A stretch of 64,000 nt of DNA from JAEUNJ01 sp052035955 (lineage in GTDB: Bacteria > Pseudomonadota > Gammaproteobacteria > Burkholderiales > Rhodocyclaceae): assembly GCA_052035955.1 (NCBI GenBank), contig JBPOHD010000097.1, forward strand, positions 1 to 64,000. The letters are read 5' to 3'. The position numbers were made by a program, and so were the translations under genes. Under the pieces are notes generated by a model, which searched no databases, was not told where the DNA came from, and was given only the letters and a program-made list of their open reading frames with translations. Below, piece by piece: positions 62,817 to 64,000 of the stretch (within the stretch, counting starts at the first letter, position 1; each line of letters begins with the position of its first letter).

Positions 62817-64000
62817 ACTCTCCGCGCCGTTCCCTGCGCCGCCGGCTGCTGATGGCCAGCCTGGCGGTGGAAGTCCTGATGCTCGCGCTGCTGGTCGCCA
62901 ACAGCGTGCGCCTGGTCCAGCACCATCTCCTCGACCAGACCGATGCCCGGATTTCGGCCATCGAACTGGCCTACAAGACCGCCGTCTCCGGCCCCCTGGC
63001 GGCCCGGGACTACGCCACCCTGCGCGACATCCTCGATGGATGGCGCCGGGCCGAGGACGTCACCTATATCGCCGTCACGGACCCGGCCGGAAAGATCCTC
63101 GCGGCCTCCGGATGGGACGCCGCACGCCCCCTGCCCCCCGCGGCGAAGACCGTCGAGCCCGGCAGCGTGTTGCACGTGGCATTCCCGGTCGAATACCTGG
63201 GACAGACCTACGGCGGAGTCCAGTACGGCCTGTCCACGAGTTTCCTCGCGGCGGCCCGGCGCGAGTTGTTCACCCAGTCCGTCAGCATCGCCCTGGTCGA
63301 GCTCGTGTCCTCCTTCGTGCTGTTGTCCGTCCTCGCCTTCTGGCTGACCCGCCACCTGGAGGCGCTGACCGTGGCCAGCGGGCGGATTGCCGAGGGCGAG
63401 TTCGGCACCCGCATCCGCATTCCCGCCAAGGACGAGGTGGGTGCCCTGGCGGCCAATTTCAATGCCATGGCCGAAGCCATCGAATCCCACGTCGCGGAGC
63501 TCGCCTTCGAGGCCAACCACGATTCCCTGACCAGCCTGCACAACCGGCGCGCCTTCGAGAACGAATTGCGCCGCATACTCGCCGACCGGGTCGACCAGCC
63601 CCTGTTCATCCTCTATCTGGACCTCGACCAGTTCAAGGTGGTCAACGACACCTGCGGCCATGCCGCCGGCGACCTGCTGCTGCAGACCCTTGCCCGGTCC
63701 CTGCACCGGCACCCGGGCTTCCTCGCCCGCCTCGGCGGGGACGAATTCGGCGTCATCCTGGACGGCTACGAGCAGTCCGATGCCCTCAATTGCGCCCAGG
63801 CCATGATCGAGGACGTGCGGGCGCGGCCCTTCGTCTGGGAAGGGCGGACCTTCCGCCTCGGGGCCAGCGTCGGCATGGTGCAGGCCACCGACCACCTGGA
63901 CACGGTCGCCGCGCTGCTGATCGCGGCCGACACCGCCTGCTACGCGGCCAAGGAGCGCGGCCGCAACCGGGTGGAGATCTTTGCCCCCGACAGCACCTAT
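62813..64000 (+). CDS. Membrane-bound diguanylate cyclase (3' end beyond window)
   Basis: The visible 396 codons encode two membrane segments (about 12-34 and 158-178) around a periplasmic sensor domain, a HAMP domain (about 175-230) and a GGDEF domain (DLDQFKVVNDTCGHAAGD; RLGGDEFGVIL, 306-316), so it makes cyclic di-GMP. The frame is still open at the window end; an EAL domain may follow. Confidence 0.93.
   Translation, partial: MNSPRRSLRRRLLMASLAVEVLMLALLVANSVRLVQHHLLDQTDARISAIELAYKTAVSGPLAARDYATLRDILDGWRRAEDVTYIAVTDPAGKILAASGWDAARPLPPAAKTVEPGSVLHVAFPVEYLGQTYGGVQYGLSTSFLAAARRELFTQSVSIALVELVSSFVLLSVLAFWLTRHLEALTVASGRIAEGEFGTRIRIPAKDEVGALAANFNAMAEAIESHVAELAFEANHDSLTSLHNRRAFENELRRILADRVDQPLFILYLDLDQFKVVNDTCGHAAGDLLLQTLARSLHRHPGFLARLGGDEFGVILDGYEQSDALNCAQAMIEDVRARPFVWEGRTFRLGASVGMVQATDHLDTVAALLIAADTACYAAKERGRNRVEIFAPDSTY

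Overview
The window looks like chromosomal DNA of a diazotrophic, high-GC proteobacterium, most likely a betaproteobacterium of the Rhodocyclales type. The evidence is a nif accessory cluster (nifS, nifV, cysE, nifW, nifZ, nifM) under a clear NifA/sigma-54 promoter, a UbiH-like/DsbC/TonB-like block, a giant FAD/Fe-S dehydrogenase and Pseudomonas-like REP palindromes. The order-level placement is inference; the long-form HisG would also suit a gammaproteobacterium.

Layout. (1) 1-7.2 kb: end of nifS, a convergent unknown gene, a FAD oxidoreductase, then the operon nifV-cysE-orf-nifW-nifZ-nifM, whose last four genes overlap end to end. (2) 7.2-18 kb: ordinary chromosomal genes (cupin, YedK/HMCES, NERD helicase, YdcF-like, HicA-like, ManC-like, a vWA protein, a WYL regulator, metK and two small genes), with two REP clusters. 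(3) 18.1-19.7 kb: a lower-GC pocket with a HIT hydrolase and a putative phosphorothioate-dependent HNH endonuclease. (4) 19.75-22.8 kb: a tight minus-strand operon of a UDG-like protein, a phosphatase/ADP-ribosylglycohydrolase fusion and an unknown protein. (5) 23.02-53.38 kb: a 30-kb genomic island in a tRNA-Met gene. (6) 53.4-64 kb: high-GC chromosome again (UbiH-like, dsbC, TonB-like, hisG, giant dehydrogenase, PhnD-like protein, diguanylate cyclase cut by the window end).

The island is bounded by an exact 48-bp direct repeat of the tRNA 3' half. The intact tRNA lies at the right end; at the left end the displaced tRNA 3' half still sits in front of an apparently original terminator. The island is essentially all defence-like cargo and I find no integrase. 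Its minus-strand half reads, in transcription order: a CARF-domain sigma-54 activator, type I restriction-modification (hsdR, hsdM, hsdS), a very unusual HsdM-like/specificity-domain/P-loop ATPase fusion of 1325 aa, a second stand-alone ATPase, and a complete type I Zorya system (zorA, B, C, D).

Divergent from the CARF activator is a six-gene plus-strand operon: DUF4258, vWA, an unknown protein, an HD-domain protein, an SbcD/YhaO-like nuclease and an SbcC/YhaN-like ATPase. A candidate -24/-12 promoter precedes it. The most promising candidates for undescribed biology are this CARF-controlled operon and the methyltransferase/ATPase fusion with its partner ATPase.
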